DNA of 64,000 bases. Origin: Erythrobacter sp. SCSIO 43205. GTDB taxonomy: Bacteria; Pseudomonadota; Alphaproteobacteria; Sphingomonadales; Sphingomonadaceae. How positions within the stretch are numbered: position 1 is the first letter of the stretch; every line of letters begins with the position of its first letter. The translations under genes and the position numbers were made by a program. Under the pieces are notes generated by a model. It did no database searches, was not told the origin of the DNA, and saw only the letters and a list, made by a program, of their open reading frames with translations. Location of the stretch: contig NZ_CP063202.1 in NCBI RefSeq assembly GCF_019904235.1, positions 186,001 through 250,000 of the forward strand, given 5' to 3'. This document shows positions 54,437 to 62,149 of this stretch, piece by piece.

Positions 54437-57164
54437 GGCAATTGGTGCGGGCGCACTGCTTGCCAGCGCCGCTCCAGCCGCAGCGCAGTATTTCGACATC
54501 TATGGCGATGCCAATCGCACTCTGCCAGCGGCGCAAAGCGCTTATGATGCGATGGATGAGGATGCGTCGAAAGAAGCGCGCGCTAAGCTGACCTCTGACC
54601 TTATCATGGGCCTTATCGGCAAGGCGAAATATAAAGAGGCATACGAGCTTTATCTGGAAAGCGCCGAACTTAATCTGCATCCCGATGCCCGCATGGCAGC
54701 CATCGGTCACGGGCTCGTCGCCTTCACTAAGGATGAGGCGCTGATCACCCAATATATCGCCGCGCTCGAACAGATGGTCGAAAGCCCGTCATGCGCGCCG
54801 TGCTATGCCCGCACATTCGCCGCCCACCATTTGGGGCGGTATTATTTCATGCAGAACAAAGACCTTCCAAGGTCGATTGAATGGCATAAAAAGGCGCTCG
54901 ACATCGCTCTTGTCGATCTGGCCGCAGATGATCCTGCGCGGGTCAATTTCGCCTATCAATACGCAGCGTATCTGCGCAATCAGGATTTGCCGGCAAGCGC
55001 AAAGGCGGTTCAATACACCGAAGCTCTCGCCATCGACCTTTTGCCGCGCGATGATCACTTGGGATGGCTTTATGTCTTTCTTGCCAATGCGCTGGTCGCT
55101 TTGGACAGCGGACGAACAGCAGAGGCCGCCGATCTGTTCGGGCGCATTGCGGATATTGGTGTGAAGGAATGGGGGCCAACCGACCCGCAATTGCTTGGCA
55201 TTTTTCAAAACACCGCCATTTTGAACTCGCGCCTTGGACGCACTGAGCAAGCGGTCAACGTCGCCTTGCGAGCCGAAGACAACCAAGCCTATTCCGACAA
55301 AGCCGAGCACGCCTATCATCAGGCCCTTATCGCCCGGCTTTTATTCGAAGATGCGCGCCCACAAGAGGCGGATCAGTATTTCGCACAAGCGATGGCGCTT
55401 TATGCAGACACGAGCGACGACGACACTTTCCATGCACAGGCGCGCATGAGCTATGCGAACACGCTAAGCATTCTGGGCAGGCACGAGGAAGCGCTTGAGC
55501 TGATGGGTAAAGCGCTGCCGATATTCGAGCAGCTCGAAGCCACCGTCCCGCAAGCCCGCGAATATCGGACTTTGGCCGCTATTATCTACGCGCGCGCTGG
55601 CGCGATGCAGACCGCCTCCGCGACGCTTGCGCCCGTGCTTGAGGTCAACGAAACGGCCCTGCTGGATATTTATGCCAAGGATCAGGATCGGCGCGCGGTG
55701 GCTTCTGATGGGACAGAGATTTTCCGCGATGCGACGTTGATCTCGCTTTTGAACGGTGATGAGGATCGCGCTTGGCGCAGTGCTCAGCTTGCTGTCATTA
55801 GCGACCTTGCCATGAGTGCAGCTGCCCTGACCTATCCCGGCGATCCGGAAGGTTTCGCAGCAGCGCTCGACGATGTGCGCCTTGCACGCACTGCCCAAGA
55901 CGAAGCGCGCGTCGCATTGGCCAATGGAGAGGGAAGCGCGAGCGCCTTGGCCCGCGCGAGCGCACAGCGCGAGGCCGGAGAGACGCAATTGAACACGCGC
56001 TACCCCGATTTTGCCGAATATTTGCGACCCCAACCTCTTTCAATAAACGATGCGAGAGCGCTTTTAAGCGAAGGTGAAGCATACATCTTGCCAATGGTCT
56101 ATTCCGACAGGGTGGTGACCATGGTGATCACCGCAGACGGGTTTGCCTGGGGTCAATCCCAAACCACCACCTTTGAAGCGCGCGAATTGATCGCTAACTT
56201 GCGCGCGTCACTCGATGCCAGCCTTGGCGGGGAAGATCAATTTGACGCTGAGGCTGCGCACCGTCTCTACGCTTTGATTTTCACCGATGAAGTGTTCGAT
56301 GCGGTTCGCGACAAGGATAAGCTGATCTTTCCGGCAGGCGGCCCGTTGGCTGTCATCCCGCCTTCGGTTTTGGTCAGCGATATGCAAGAGGGCGAGGCTG
56401 CTGAATTCTTGGTCGAGCGCCACGCCATTGCTATCACGCCGGGTCTTGGTGGACGGGCCCTTGCCCGGCAAACTGCCCCCAAAAGCTTTGCCGGAATAGG
56501 CGCGCCCAGCCTTGCCGCCCCACCTGCCAACCGCTTTGCCCTTCGTGGCACGGTGGTTGATGTCAAAAGCATCAGCGCGCTGCCCTCGCTTCCGGGTGCC
56601 GATGAGGAGCTGACCGCTCTAAAATCCGCATTCGATGCCGCTGGCACGCTTGTCCTAACAGGCGATGCCGCAACCGAAGAAGCCGTGCGACAAGCGCCAT
56701 TGGCCGATTACCAAATCCTCGCTTTTGCAACTCATGGTCTTGTGAGCGGCCAAATCGCTGGCCTTAGCGAACCGGCGCTTGTGCTGACCCCGGATGCGGC
56801 AAGCACATCTGCGCAAAACGATGGCCTCTTGACCGCAAGCGAAATCGGACGCCTGCGTCTTGCAGCGGATTGGGTGGTTTTATCAGCGTGCAACACGGCG
56901 GCGGGCGAAGGCGTTGCCTCACCCACCTATTCAGGCCTTGCAAGAGCGTTCCAACTCGCAGGCGCGCGCTCACTTCTCTTGTCGCATTGGCCCGTTCGCG
57001 ATGATGTCGCTGCGCGCCTCAGCGTTGCAACGGTAAAGGCCTCTGGCAACGGCATGGAACGCAGCGAAGCGCTTCGCCAAGCGCAATTGAGCGTGATGAA
57101 CGATGGCTCCACGAAGGACGCTCGCTCCCCTGTGCTCTGGGCGCCTTTTGTGATCATCGAATAA
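54408..57164 (+). CDS. Exported TPR-CHAT protease-like protein
   Basis: A 918-residue protein. A hydrophobic export signal leads to a likely cleavage at PAAAQ/YF. About eight TPR-like helical pairs follow to residue 450. The C-terminal CHAT domain (caspase HetF-associated with TPRs) has FATHGL with His776 and SACNTAAGEG with Cys828, both catalytic residues present, then AFQLAGARSLLLSHWPVRDD. CHAT proteins are caspase-like cysteine peptidases. Export to the periplasm is unusual for those in defence systems and fits the surface-protein context. The GTG at 54408 lies inside the preceding gene; a TTG further on is an alternative start. Confidence 0.75.
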   Translation: MRFIFSSLIKAIGAGALLASAAPAAAQYFDIYGDANRTLPAAQSAYDAMDEDASKEARAKLTSDLIMGLIGKAKYKEAYELYLESAELNLHPDARMAAIGHGLVAFTKDEALITQYIAALEQMVESPSCAPCYARTFAAHHLGRYYFMQNKDLPRSIEWHKKALDIALVDLAADDPARVNFAYQYAAYLRNQDLPASAKAVQYTEALAIDLLPRDDHLGWLYVFLANALVALDSGRTAEAADLFGRIADIGVKEWGPTDPQLLGIFQNTAILNSRLGRTEQAVNVALRAEDNQAYSDKAEHAYHQALIARLLFEDARPQEADQYFAQAMALYADTSDDDTFHAQARMSYANTLSILGRHEEALELMGKALPIFEQLEATVPQAREYRTLAAIIYARAGAMQTASATLAPVLEVNETALLDIYAKDQDRRAVASDGTEIFRDATLISLLNGDEDRAWRSAQLAVISDLAMSAAALTYPGDPEGFAAALDDVRLARTAQDEARVALANGEGSASALARASAQREAGETQLNTRYPDFAEYLRPQPLSINDARALLSEGEAYILPMVYSDRVVTMVITADGFAWGQSQTTTFEARELIANLRASLDASLGGEDQFDAEAAHRLYALIFTDEVFDAVRDKDKLIFPAGGPLAVIPPSVLVSDMQEGEAAEFLVERHAIAITPGLGGRALARQTAPKSFAGIGAPSLAAPPANRFALRGTVVDVKSISALPSLPGADEELTALKSAFDAAGTLVLTGDAATEEAVRQAPLADYQILAFATHGLVSGQIAGLSEPALVLTPDAASTSAQNDGLLTASEIGRLRLAADWVVLSACNTAAGEGVASPTYSGLARAFQLAGARSLLLSHWPVRDDVAARLSVATVKASGNGMERSEALRQAQLSVMNDGSTKDARSPVLWAPFVIIE

Positions 57165-57257
57165 GCGCGCCGCACCTCGCGCTGACAACTTCCGATTGGG
57201 AACGATCTATTCCTTGCCTTGTACGGGTGAGGACAATCACCTTCAGGAGTTGAATTC

Positions 57258-57659
57258 GTGCAACTTACAATCGCGCTCATATCGGCAGCGATCATTTTCG
57301 GCGCCCTTGATGCCATCTGGCTAAGCTGGGCCGGGCCGAATTTCTATCGTCCTGCCATTGGCGAAGTCATGGCCGACGACTTTCGGCTCGCCCCTGCTTT
57401 GGTGTTCTATGCGCTTTATCTGGCTGGCATGGGATGGTTCGTGATCGCGCCGGCTGTGGCTGCACAGGACGTAAGTGCTGCTCTGCTCAACGGCGCTGCT
57501 TTAGGCGGACTTGCCTACGCCACTTATGACCTGACGAGCCAGGCGGTTTTGAAAGTCTGGTCCACGAAAGTGAGCCTTGCCGACATCGCCTGGGGCGCCT
57601 TTGCGACCGGCGCCACATCGGCACTTTCGACATTCATCGCGGTTCGGTTTTTCGGCTGA
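57258..57659 (+). CDS. DUF2177 family membrane protein
   Basis: A 133-residue protein with four membrane helices. It has GALDAIWLSWAGPNFYRPAIGE near the start and AYATYDLTSQAVLKVW, the conserved DUF2177 features. Function is unknown. It starts with GTG at 57258, with AGGAG 8 nt upstream. Confidence 0.85.
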   Translation: MQLTIALISAAIIFGALDAIWLSWAGPNFYRPAIGEVMADDFRLAPALVFYALYLAGMGWFVIAPAVAAQDVSAALLNGAALGGLAYATYDLTSQAVLKVWSTKVSLADIAWGAFATGATSALSTFIAVRFFG

Positions 57660-57705
57660 TCCAAAGCGACACGAACGTCCATTCGACATCAAAAGGACAC
57701 CACAA

Positions 57706-58383
57706 ATGCAAATAACCGTTTTTGGAGCGACAGGCCGGGTCGGGTCGCGTGTGGTGGAGCAAGCCGTGGCGCGAGGGATGAGCGTGAAGGCTGCCTCGCA
57801 CGACGAAACCAGCACGTCCAATGACAAGGTGACCTACTTCAAAACCGATGTTTTGAATGACGATCTGGCCGATGCGCTTGAAGGGTCCGACGCGGTGCTC
57901 TCATGCCTTGGAGTGGGCAATGATCCGGCGACCTTGCTTGACCCCCCGCCGCTTTACACCGACGGCACACTCAACATTGCATATGCGATGAAACAAACAG
58001 GGATCGATCGCTTAGCCGTCATTTCCGCAAGTTTTGTCGAAACTTTTGAACGCGGTCCGTTGCATTTTCGCGCAACTTTGCCCGCGCTTTCTCGTGTGTT
58101 CAAACAGATGGAGCGCATGGAAGCGCATCTTGCGGATCAGGAGACGCTGCGATGGACTGCGGTTCGGCCCGGCTGGATCATGGATGCGCCGCCATCCGAA
58201 CACCCGATCGTCACCGAAAACACCATTCGCGAAGACCTCGTGCGCAGTCGCACGGGCGATATCGCCAATGTCTTTCTGGACGCGGTGCAGCACGACAAGT
58301 GGGTGCACGCAAAACCTGCTGTCGCCTCTGAGGAACCGGACGAGGACACATCCATTGAGGCCGTGGCAGAAGAGATCATCTGA
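57706..58383 (+). CDS. NAD(P)-binding oxidoreductase-like protein
   Basis: A 225-residue protein that opens with a Rossmann motif ITVFGATGRVGSRVV. It contains VLSCLGVGND and RWTAVRPGWIMDAPPSEH, which suits the NAD(P)H-binding (NmrA/flavin reductase-like) group. AAGG lies 9 nt before the ATG at 57706. The substrate is unknown. It lies 46 bp after DUF2177 in the same direction. Confidence 0.8.
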   Translation: MQITVFGATGRVGSRVVEQAVARGMSVKAASHDETSTSNDKVTYFKTDVLNDDLADALEGSDAVLSCLGVGNDPATLLDPPPLYTDGTLNIAYAMKQTGIDRLAVISASFVETFERGPLHFRATLPALSRVFKQMERMEAHLADQETLRWTAVRPGWIMDAPPSEHPIVTENTIREDLVRSRTGDIANVFLDAVQHDKWVHAKPAVASEEPDEDTSIEAVAEEII

Positions 58384-58425
58384 ATTCAAACATTTCCCCG
58401 ACAATTCAAGAAAGGAGCAAATCCG

Positions 58426-58641
58426 ATGAGTGGATATGAAGAAGGCACAAAGGTTCAGTGGGACTGGGGCGATGGAACCGCCTCAGGCAAAATCGTGCAA
58501 GTCTACACGCAGGAACGCACCCTTAAAATCGATGGCAATGAAGTGACCCGCGATGCCAGCGAAGATTGCCCGTCCTACAAGATTGAACAGGCTGATGGCC
58601 AAGAAGTGTTCAAAAGCCATTCCGAGGTGCGCAAGGCGTAG
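58426..58641 (+). CDS. DUF2945 (Tudor-like) small protein
   Basis: A 71-residue protein of the hypervirulence-associated Tudor-domain family. It has EGTKVQWDWGDGTASGKIVQVY, then a conserved KIDGNEVTRDASEDCPSY and SHSEVRKA. The fold is a small beta-barrel; the function is not known. An AGGAG-like site is placed before the ATG at 58426. Confidence 0.85.
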   Translation: MSGYEEGTKVQWDWGDGTASGKIVQVYTQERTLKIDGNEVTRDASEDCPSYKIEQADGQEVFKSHSEVRKA

Positions 58642-58804
58642 TACCAAATGAGCCATTTGCTGAGCAAGCATGGCGAATTTGGAACTTTGGGCGCGTAAAT
58701 CTCTATCTGGAATGAAGGTTGTGATGCGGTCGATGATCTGACGCTCACGCGACGCGCCAAACAGCCGCAAACGAGATTGCCAAGAAGCAAACAAGGAGCC
58801 CGCC

Positions 58805-59290
58805 ATGGTCTATGAAACTCAATCCCTCCCCGATCTGGACAACGACAAAAGCAATGTGCGTCGCGACTGTCTGGTTTTGATTGCGGACGGCGAGAAAGCC
58901 TTGTTCCTGCGCAATGTGGGCGATGCAAAACACCCGAACCTCGATGTTGTGCGGACCAAGGAACAGGACAATCCGCCCAACCGTGAACAGGCGGCCAACC
59001 GCCGCGGGCGGATGTTTGATGGCACTGGCCATAAATCAGCGGTCGATGACACCGATTGGCACCAGCTTGCGAAAGAACGCTTTGCGAGCGAGCTTGCCGA
59101 AATGCTTTACAAGCGCGCCCATCACGGCGAATTCGACGAGCTGATTGTCGCAGCAGACCCGTCAACCATGGGCGAACTGCGCAAGGAATGGCATCAGGAA
59201 GTCGAAAAACGCATCATTGCAGAGATCGACAAGGATTTGACCAATCACCAGATCGACGAAATTGAAAAGCTGATCGCCGAGAACGCGTAA
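58805..59290 (+). CDS. Host-attachment family protein
   Basis: A 161-residue protein with VLIADGEKALFLRN and a later ERFASELAEMLYKRAHHGEFDELIVAADPSTMGELR. The family was named from a plant-attachment phenotype but is also widespread in free-living bacteria. No signal peptide is visible, so it is likely cytoplasmic. The ATG follows an AAGGAG at about 58792-58797. Confidence 0.85.
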   Translation: MVYETQSLPDLDNDKSNVRRDCLVLIADGEKALFLRNVGDAKHPNLDVVRTKEQDNPPNREQAANRRGRMFDGTGHKSAVDDTDWHQLAKERFASELAEMLYKRAHHGEFDELIVAADPSTMGELRKEWHQEVEKRIIAEIDKDLTNHQIDEIEKLIAENA

Positions 59291-59320
59291 GCGTGGCCGC
59301 GCGCAGCGTCCGGCACTTCC

Positions 59321-60373
59321 ATGCAGCTTGTATCCGCTCTTCAGGAAGCCTGCGGTGCGCGCAGCGAGCCAGATCCCCCCGATGACCTTGTCTTTATTGA
59401 CGGACAGACGCCGGGGATCACCCGTATCCGCAAAAAAGACAGGTTCATCTATCGCCATAGCGGTGCAAAGGCCGCGATAAGTGATGACGACAGGGCGCGG
59501 ATCGACAGTCTAGGCATACCCCCGGCTTGGGAGGATGTCTGGATTTGTCCTGCGCCCAATGGATACCTCCAAGCCACTGGCACGGACGCTGCCAAGCGCA
59601 AACAGTACCGCTATCACCCGGCCTGGCGATCCTATCGCGAACGCACCAAATTCAGCACGCTCTTGGGCTTTGGCGCCAAGCTGCCCCGCATTCGCCGCCG
59701 TATACGGCGCGCGTTTCGCGAACGCGATCAGGCTGACTGCGAGCTAGTCACCGCAGCGCTCGTGCGCCTGCTTGATGATGCACCTTTGCGCATCGGCAGC
59801 ACTGGCGGATCGGACAGCGCTCTTGGTGCATCGACCCTCAAGAGAGGCAATGTGCGCGTCGCCAACAACACTTTGCACCTCGATTACACCGCAAAAGGCG
59901 GCAAACGAGTGCGCAGACAGGTGAAAGACAGCCGCCTGCTCACGATTCTGGAAGATATTGACGACCTGCCAGGCAAAACCTTGTTTCGCTATGTCGGTGA
60001 CGACGGCGAGATTTACAGACTCCGGTCAGAACAAGTGAATAGCTGGCTTCAGGACGTTACCGAAAACGAACAGATTTCGGCCAAGACGTTTCGCACTTGG
60101 GCAGGCTCTCTGGCAGCCTTCGAACACGCTTTGAGCGATGAAGCGCTGACGATCAAAGGGATGAGCGAAAAAGCAGCGCGCACTTTGCGCAATACTCCCG
60201 CCATTGCGCGCAGCAGCTACATTCATCCGGCAATCGTCGATCTGAAAGACACGCCGTTTGATGAGCGCGAAAGCCTGATCAGCGGCATCGACAAATCGGC
60301 GCGGGGTCTGACCCGGACGGAAACCGCCATGCTCTGCTTCCTTGCTGAAAAGGAAGGGATAAAGGTGGCATAA
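59321..60373 (+). CDS. DNA topoisomerase IB
   Basis: A 350-residue poxvirus-like type IB enzyme that relaxes supercoils through a 3'-phosphotyrosine. It has GIPPAWEDVWICP, YRYHPAWRSYRERTKF, RIGSTGGSDSALGASTL, KTFRTWAGS and the catalytic tyrosine in ARSSYIHP (about Tyr300). Bacterial copies are often found in stress-associated neighbourhoods in alphaproteobacteria, as here. Confidence 0.93.
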   Translation: MQLVSALQEACGARSEPDPPDDLVFIDGQTPGITRIRKKDRFIYRHSGAKAAISDDDRARIDSLGIPPAWEDVWICPAPNGYLQATGTDAAKRKQYRYHPAWRSYRERTKFSTLLGFGAKLPRIRRRIRRAFRERDQADCELVTAALVRLLDDAPLRIGSTGGSDSALGASTLKRGNVRVANNTLHLDYTAKGGKRVRRQVKDSRLLTILEDIDDLPGKTLFRYVGDDGEIYRLRSEQVNSWLQDVTENEQISAKTFRTWAGSLAAFEHALSDEALTIKGMSEKAARTLRNTPAIARSSYIHPAIVDLKDTPFDERESLISGIDKSARGLTRTETAMLCFLAEKEGIKVA

Positions 60374-60510
60374 GCCGGTGCCCAAGCGATTTATACCTGC
60401 CTCAAAAGGCTATTATTCTACAAGATCAATCCTTCGCAGATGAAAATTCTGCAACCAATTTGGAACGTTTCATGCGCTCGTTCCTAAGCAAGGGTGAAAG
60501 GAACGGAACA

Positions 60511-60744
60511 ATGAAAAAGACATTTGCAATCACCACTGCGCTCATCGCGTCTGTCACTCTTGCGGCCTGTGATGTTGAACAAACCGAAGAAGGCGAAATG
60601 CCCGATGTCGATGTGAACGTCGAAGAGGGCAATATGCCTGAATATGAAGTCGACGGCCCCGAAGTGACAACCGACACTGAGACGGTCGAAGTTCCAGTGC
60701 TCGAAGTTGAACCGGGCAATGTTGACGAAGAGCAAAGTCAATAA
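60511..60744 (+). CDS. Small acidic lipoprotein
   Basis: A 77-residue protein with a lipobox LAAC at residues 16-19. The mature part is almost all acidic and valine-rich (EEGEMPDVDVNVEEGNMPEY), with no basic residues. The family is unknown to me; it could be a periplasmic metal or stress buffer, but that is a guess. The ATG at 60511 has AAAGGAACGGAACA before it. A terminator follows. Confidence 0.7.
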   Translation: MKKTFAITTALIASVTLAACDVEQTEEGEMPDVDVNVEEGNMPEYEVDGPEVTTDTETVEVPVLEVEPGNVDEEQSQ

Positions 60745-60759
60745 GCTTCCCCTGAAGCT

Positions 60760-60840
60760 AGTAATTCAAAATACACGCAATCGAGGGCCCTGCACTCCAT
60801 TAGGAGCGCGGGGCCTTTGCTTTTCTTAAGTAATTCAAAA
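60760..60840. repeat. 12-bp direct repeats flanking the terminator
   Basis: AGTAATTCAAAA occurs exactly at 60760-60771 and 60829-60840, bracketing the terminator hairpin. The 57-bp segment between them could be a small inserted element with target duplication. Confidence 0.55.
60786..60826 (+). terminator. Rho-independent terminator of the small lipoprotein gene
   Basis: GGCCCTGCACTCC (60786-60798) pairs with GGAGCGCGGGGCC (60803-60815) with one mismatch, then TTTGCTTTTCTT follows. It lies about 40 bp after the stop. Confidence 0.8.
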
Positions 60841-60943
60841 GAATGACTTTGTTGGAACGAGTGCCGAAGTGTCGTGTAGCTTTATTATGGAAAGCAAGGG
60901 AGAAACCGCCGGCTAGTCGGCTCACACTCGAAAGGAATGTACC

Positions 60944-61129
60944 ATGGAATATGGAATTATTGGCTTACTCGTTCTTGCCCTCAACATCTGGGCCCTCTTC
61001 AGCATCTGGACCTCAGGCTCATCTGTCGCGGCCAAGATCGTCTGGACGATCCTTATTTTCGCGCTTCCCGTGATCGGCGTGATTGCGTGGCTCATCTTTG
61101 GCCCGCGTGGAACGATGCAGACCGCGTGA
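60944..61129 (+). CDS. PLDc_N-type small membrane protein
   Basis: A 61-residue protein with two membrane helices (GIIGLLVLALNIWALFSIW and VWTILIFALPVIGVIAWLIF) ending in FGPRG. This is the phospholipase D nuclease N-terminal (PLDc_N) domain, which stands alone in many short membrane proteins. Function is unknown. A strong bidirectional terminator follows. Confidence 0.8.
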   Translation: MEYGIIGLLVLALNIWALFSIWTSGSSVAAKIVWTILIFALPVIGVIAWLIFGPRGTMQTA

Positions 61130-61184
61130 AGATAAGCCTCTGATTGAAAGAGAGGGGCCCCGCGCCTCTCCGTTCGAAAAACAG

Positions 61185-61222
61185 AACGCCGCGTGGCTCG
61201 AAGCTGCGCGGCGTTTTGTGTT
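61185..61222. terminator. Bidirectional Rho-independent terminator
   Basis: AACGCCGCG (61185-61193) pairs with CGCGGCGTT (61207-61215), followed by TTGTGTT on plus and CTGTTTTT on minus. It separates the PLDc_N gene from the convergent sigma-factor gene. Confidence 0.75.
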
Positions 61223-61238
61223 GCTATGGACGAGGCGG

Positions 61239-61997
61239 TCAGCGCGTCTGTTTGAAATTAACCACGTTTTCAATTCGGCCGCCGTGTTCAACTTCCCTGA
61301 TCCCGGCGACGAAAATCTCGGCGATATCAGTGGCATTCGCGGTGTCGGCAAGCGCCATCTTCACCCTGCCACCCTCCACAATATCGCAAAGCGTAGCGCG
61401 GGCACGCGAGGCGCGGCTTTTGACTGTCCCGGCAGCGCATCCCAGGATCTTGCCCGCTTCCTCATAGGTCAGATCACCGGGCCCTACGAGCATGACGGCT
61501 TCGAGCTGATCGAGCGGCAGTTCGGACATCGCCCTTTGCAGGTCAGCCAGGTCAAAGGTGGTCAATTGCGATGGCGGCGCGCAAAGCGTATTTTGCGCCG
61601 CTTGTTCATCATATTCCGCGACGAATTTCTTTTGACGCCGCACTTGATTGAGCCAGGTGTTCCGAAGGATCGTGAAGGACCAGCTCAAAAAACTGCTTCC
61701 CGGCTTAAACTGGTCGCGCGCAGCCCAAGCCTTGAGGAGTGTCTCCTGCGTGAGGTCCTGCGCCATATCTTCGCGTTTGCAAAGCTTCATTGCAAACCGC
61801 TTAAGCGCATCTTGCGAGGCAACCATCTGCGCCTGGAACTTGCGGGCGGAAAGGGCCTTTGTGAGCTTCTTTTTTGTCCGGGGCCAAGGATGACGCGGCT
61901 CGGTCCACCCCTTTGCGGTTGCCGGATTGCGCGAAATGTTCGTGCGGATCGGCTTGGTGCGAGGCGCAGAGTTTGCAGGTTGGACTTGAGCTGTCAT
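61239..61997 (-). CDS. ECF-family RNA polymerase sigma factor
   Basis: A 252-residue protein. The first 70 residues are basic and disordered-looking. Region 2 contains DMAQDLTQETLLKAW and FLSWSFTILRNTWLNQ. Region 4 has LPLDQLEAVMLVGPGDLTYEEAGKILG, then GTVKSRASRARATL. It looks like the sigma factors of the alphaproteobacterial general stress response (EcfG group), but no PhyR or NepR is nearby. The ATG at 61997 has AAGGG about 6 nt upstream. A GGAAC-N16-CGTC promoter lies ahead. Confidence 0.85.
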   Translation of the reverse strand: MTAQVQPANSAPRTKPIRTNISRNPATAKGWTEPRHPWPRTKKKLTKALSARKFQAQMVASQDALKRFAMKLCKREDMAQDLTQETLLKAWAARDQFKPGSSFLSWSFTILRNTWLNQVRRQKKFVAEYDEQAAQNTLCAPPSQLTTFDLADLQRAMSELPLDQLEAVMLVGPGDLTYEEAGKILGCAAGTVKSRASRARATLCDIVEGGRVKMALADTANATDIAEIFVAGIREVEHGGRIENVVNFKQTR

Positions 61998-62042
61998 AAT
62001 TTCCCTTTCAAAGGAGATCGCCGGGCTGGGCGACAGCCAATA

Positions 62043-62067
62043 GACGGCGCAAGGGCAACAACGTTCC
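62043..62067 (-). promoter_or_regulatory. EcfG-type promoter before the sigma-factor gene
   Basis: On the minus strand GGAAC (62067-62063), 16 nt, then CGTC (62046-62043). The EcfG consensus is GGAAC-N16/17-CGTT. Only the last base differs. It fits autoregulation of the ECF sigma factor, about 45 bp from its start codon. Confidence 0.5.
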
Positions 62068-62149
62068 TGATTTAACATCAATCAAGTTTTCCCGATGCGG
62101 CGCTCCTGCTAAACGGCTTGTGGTTTTTGTGCCGGGGGAATTATCAGCC

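Noticed and set aside
54408..57164. CHAT gene as a CRISPR-associated or phage-defence protease
   Set aside because: There is no cas gene, gasdermin or CRISPR array, and the protein appears to be exported.
60470..60495. GGAACG...CGTT before the small lipoprotein as an EcfG promoter
   Set aside because: The spacer is only 12 nt where 16-17 is required; it is merely an inverted repeat.
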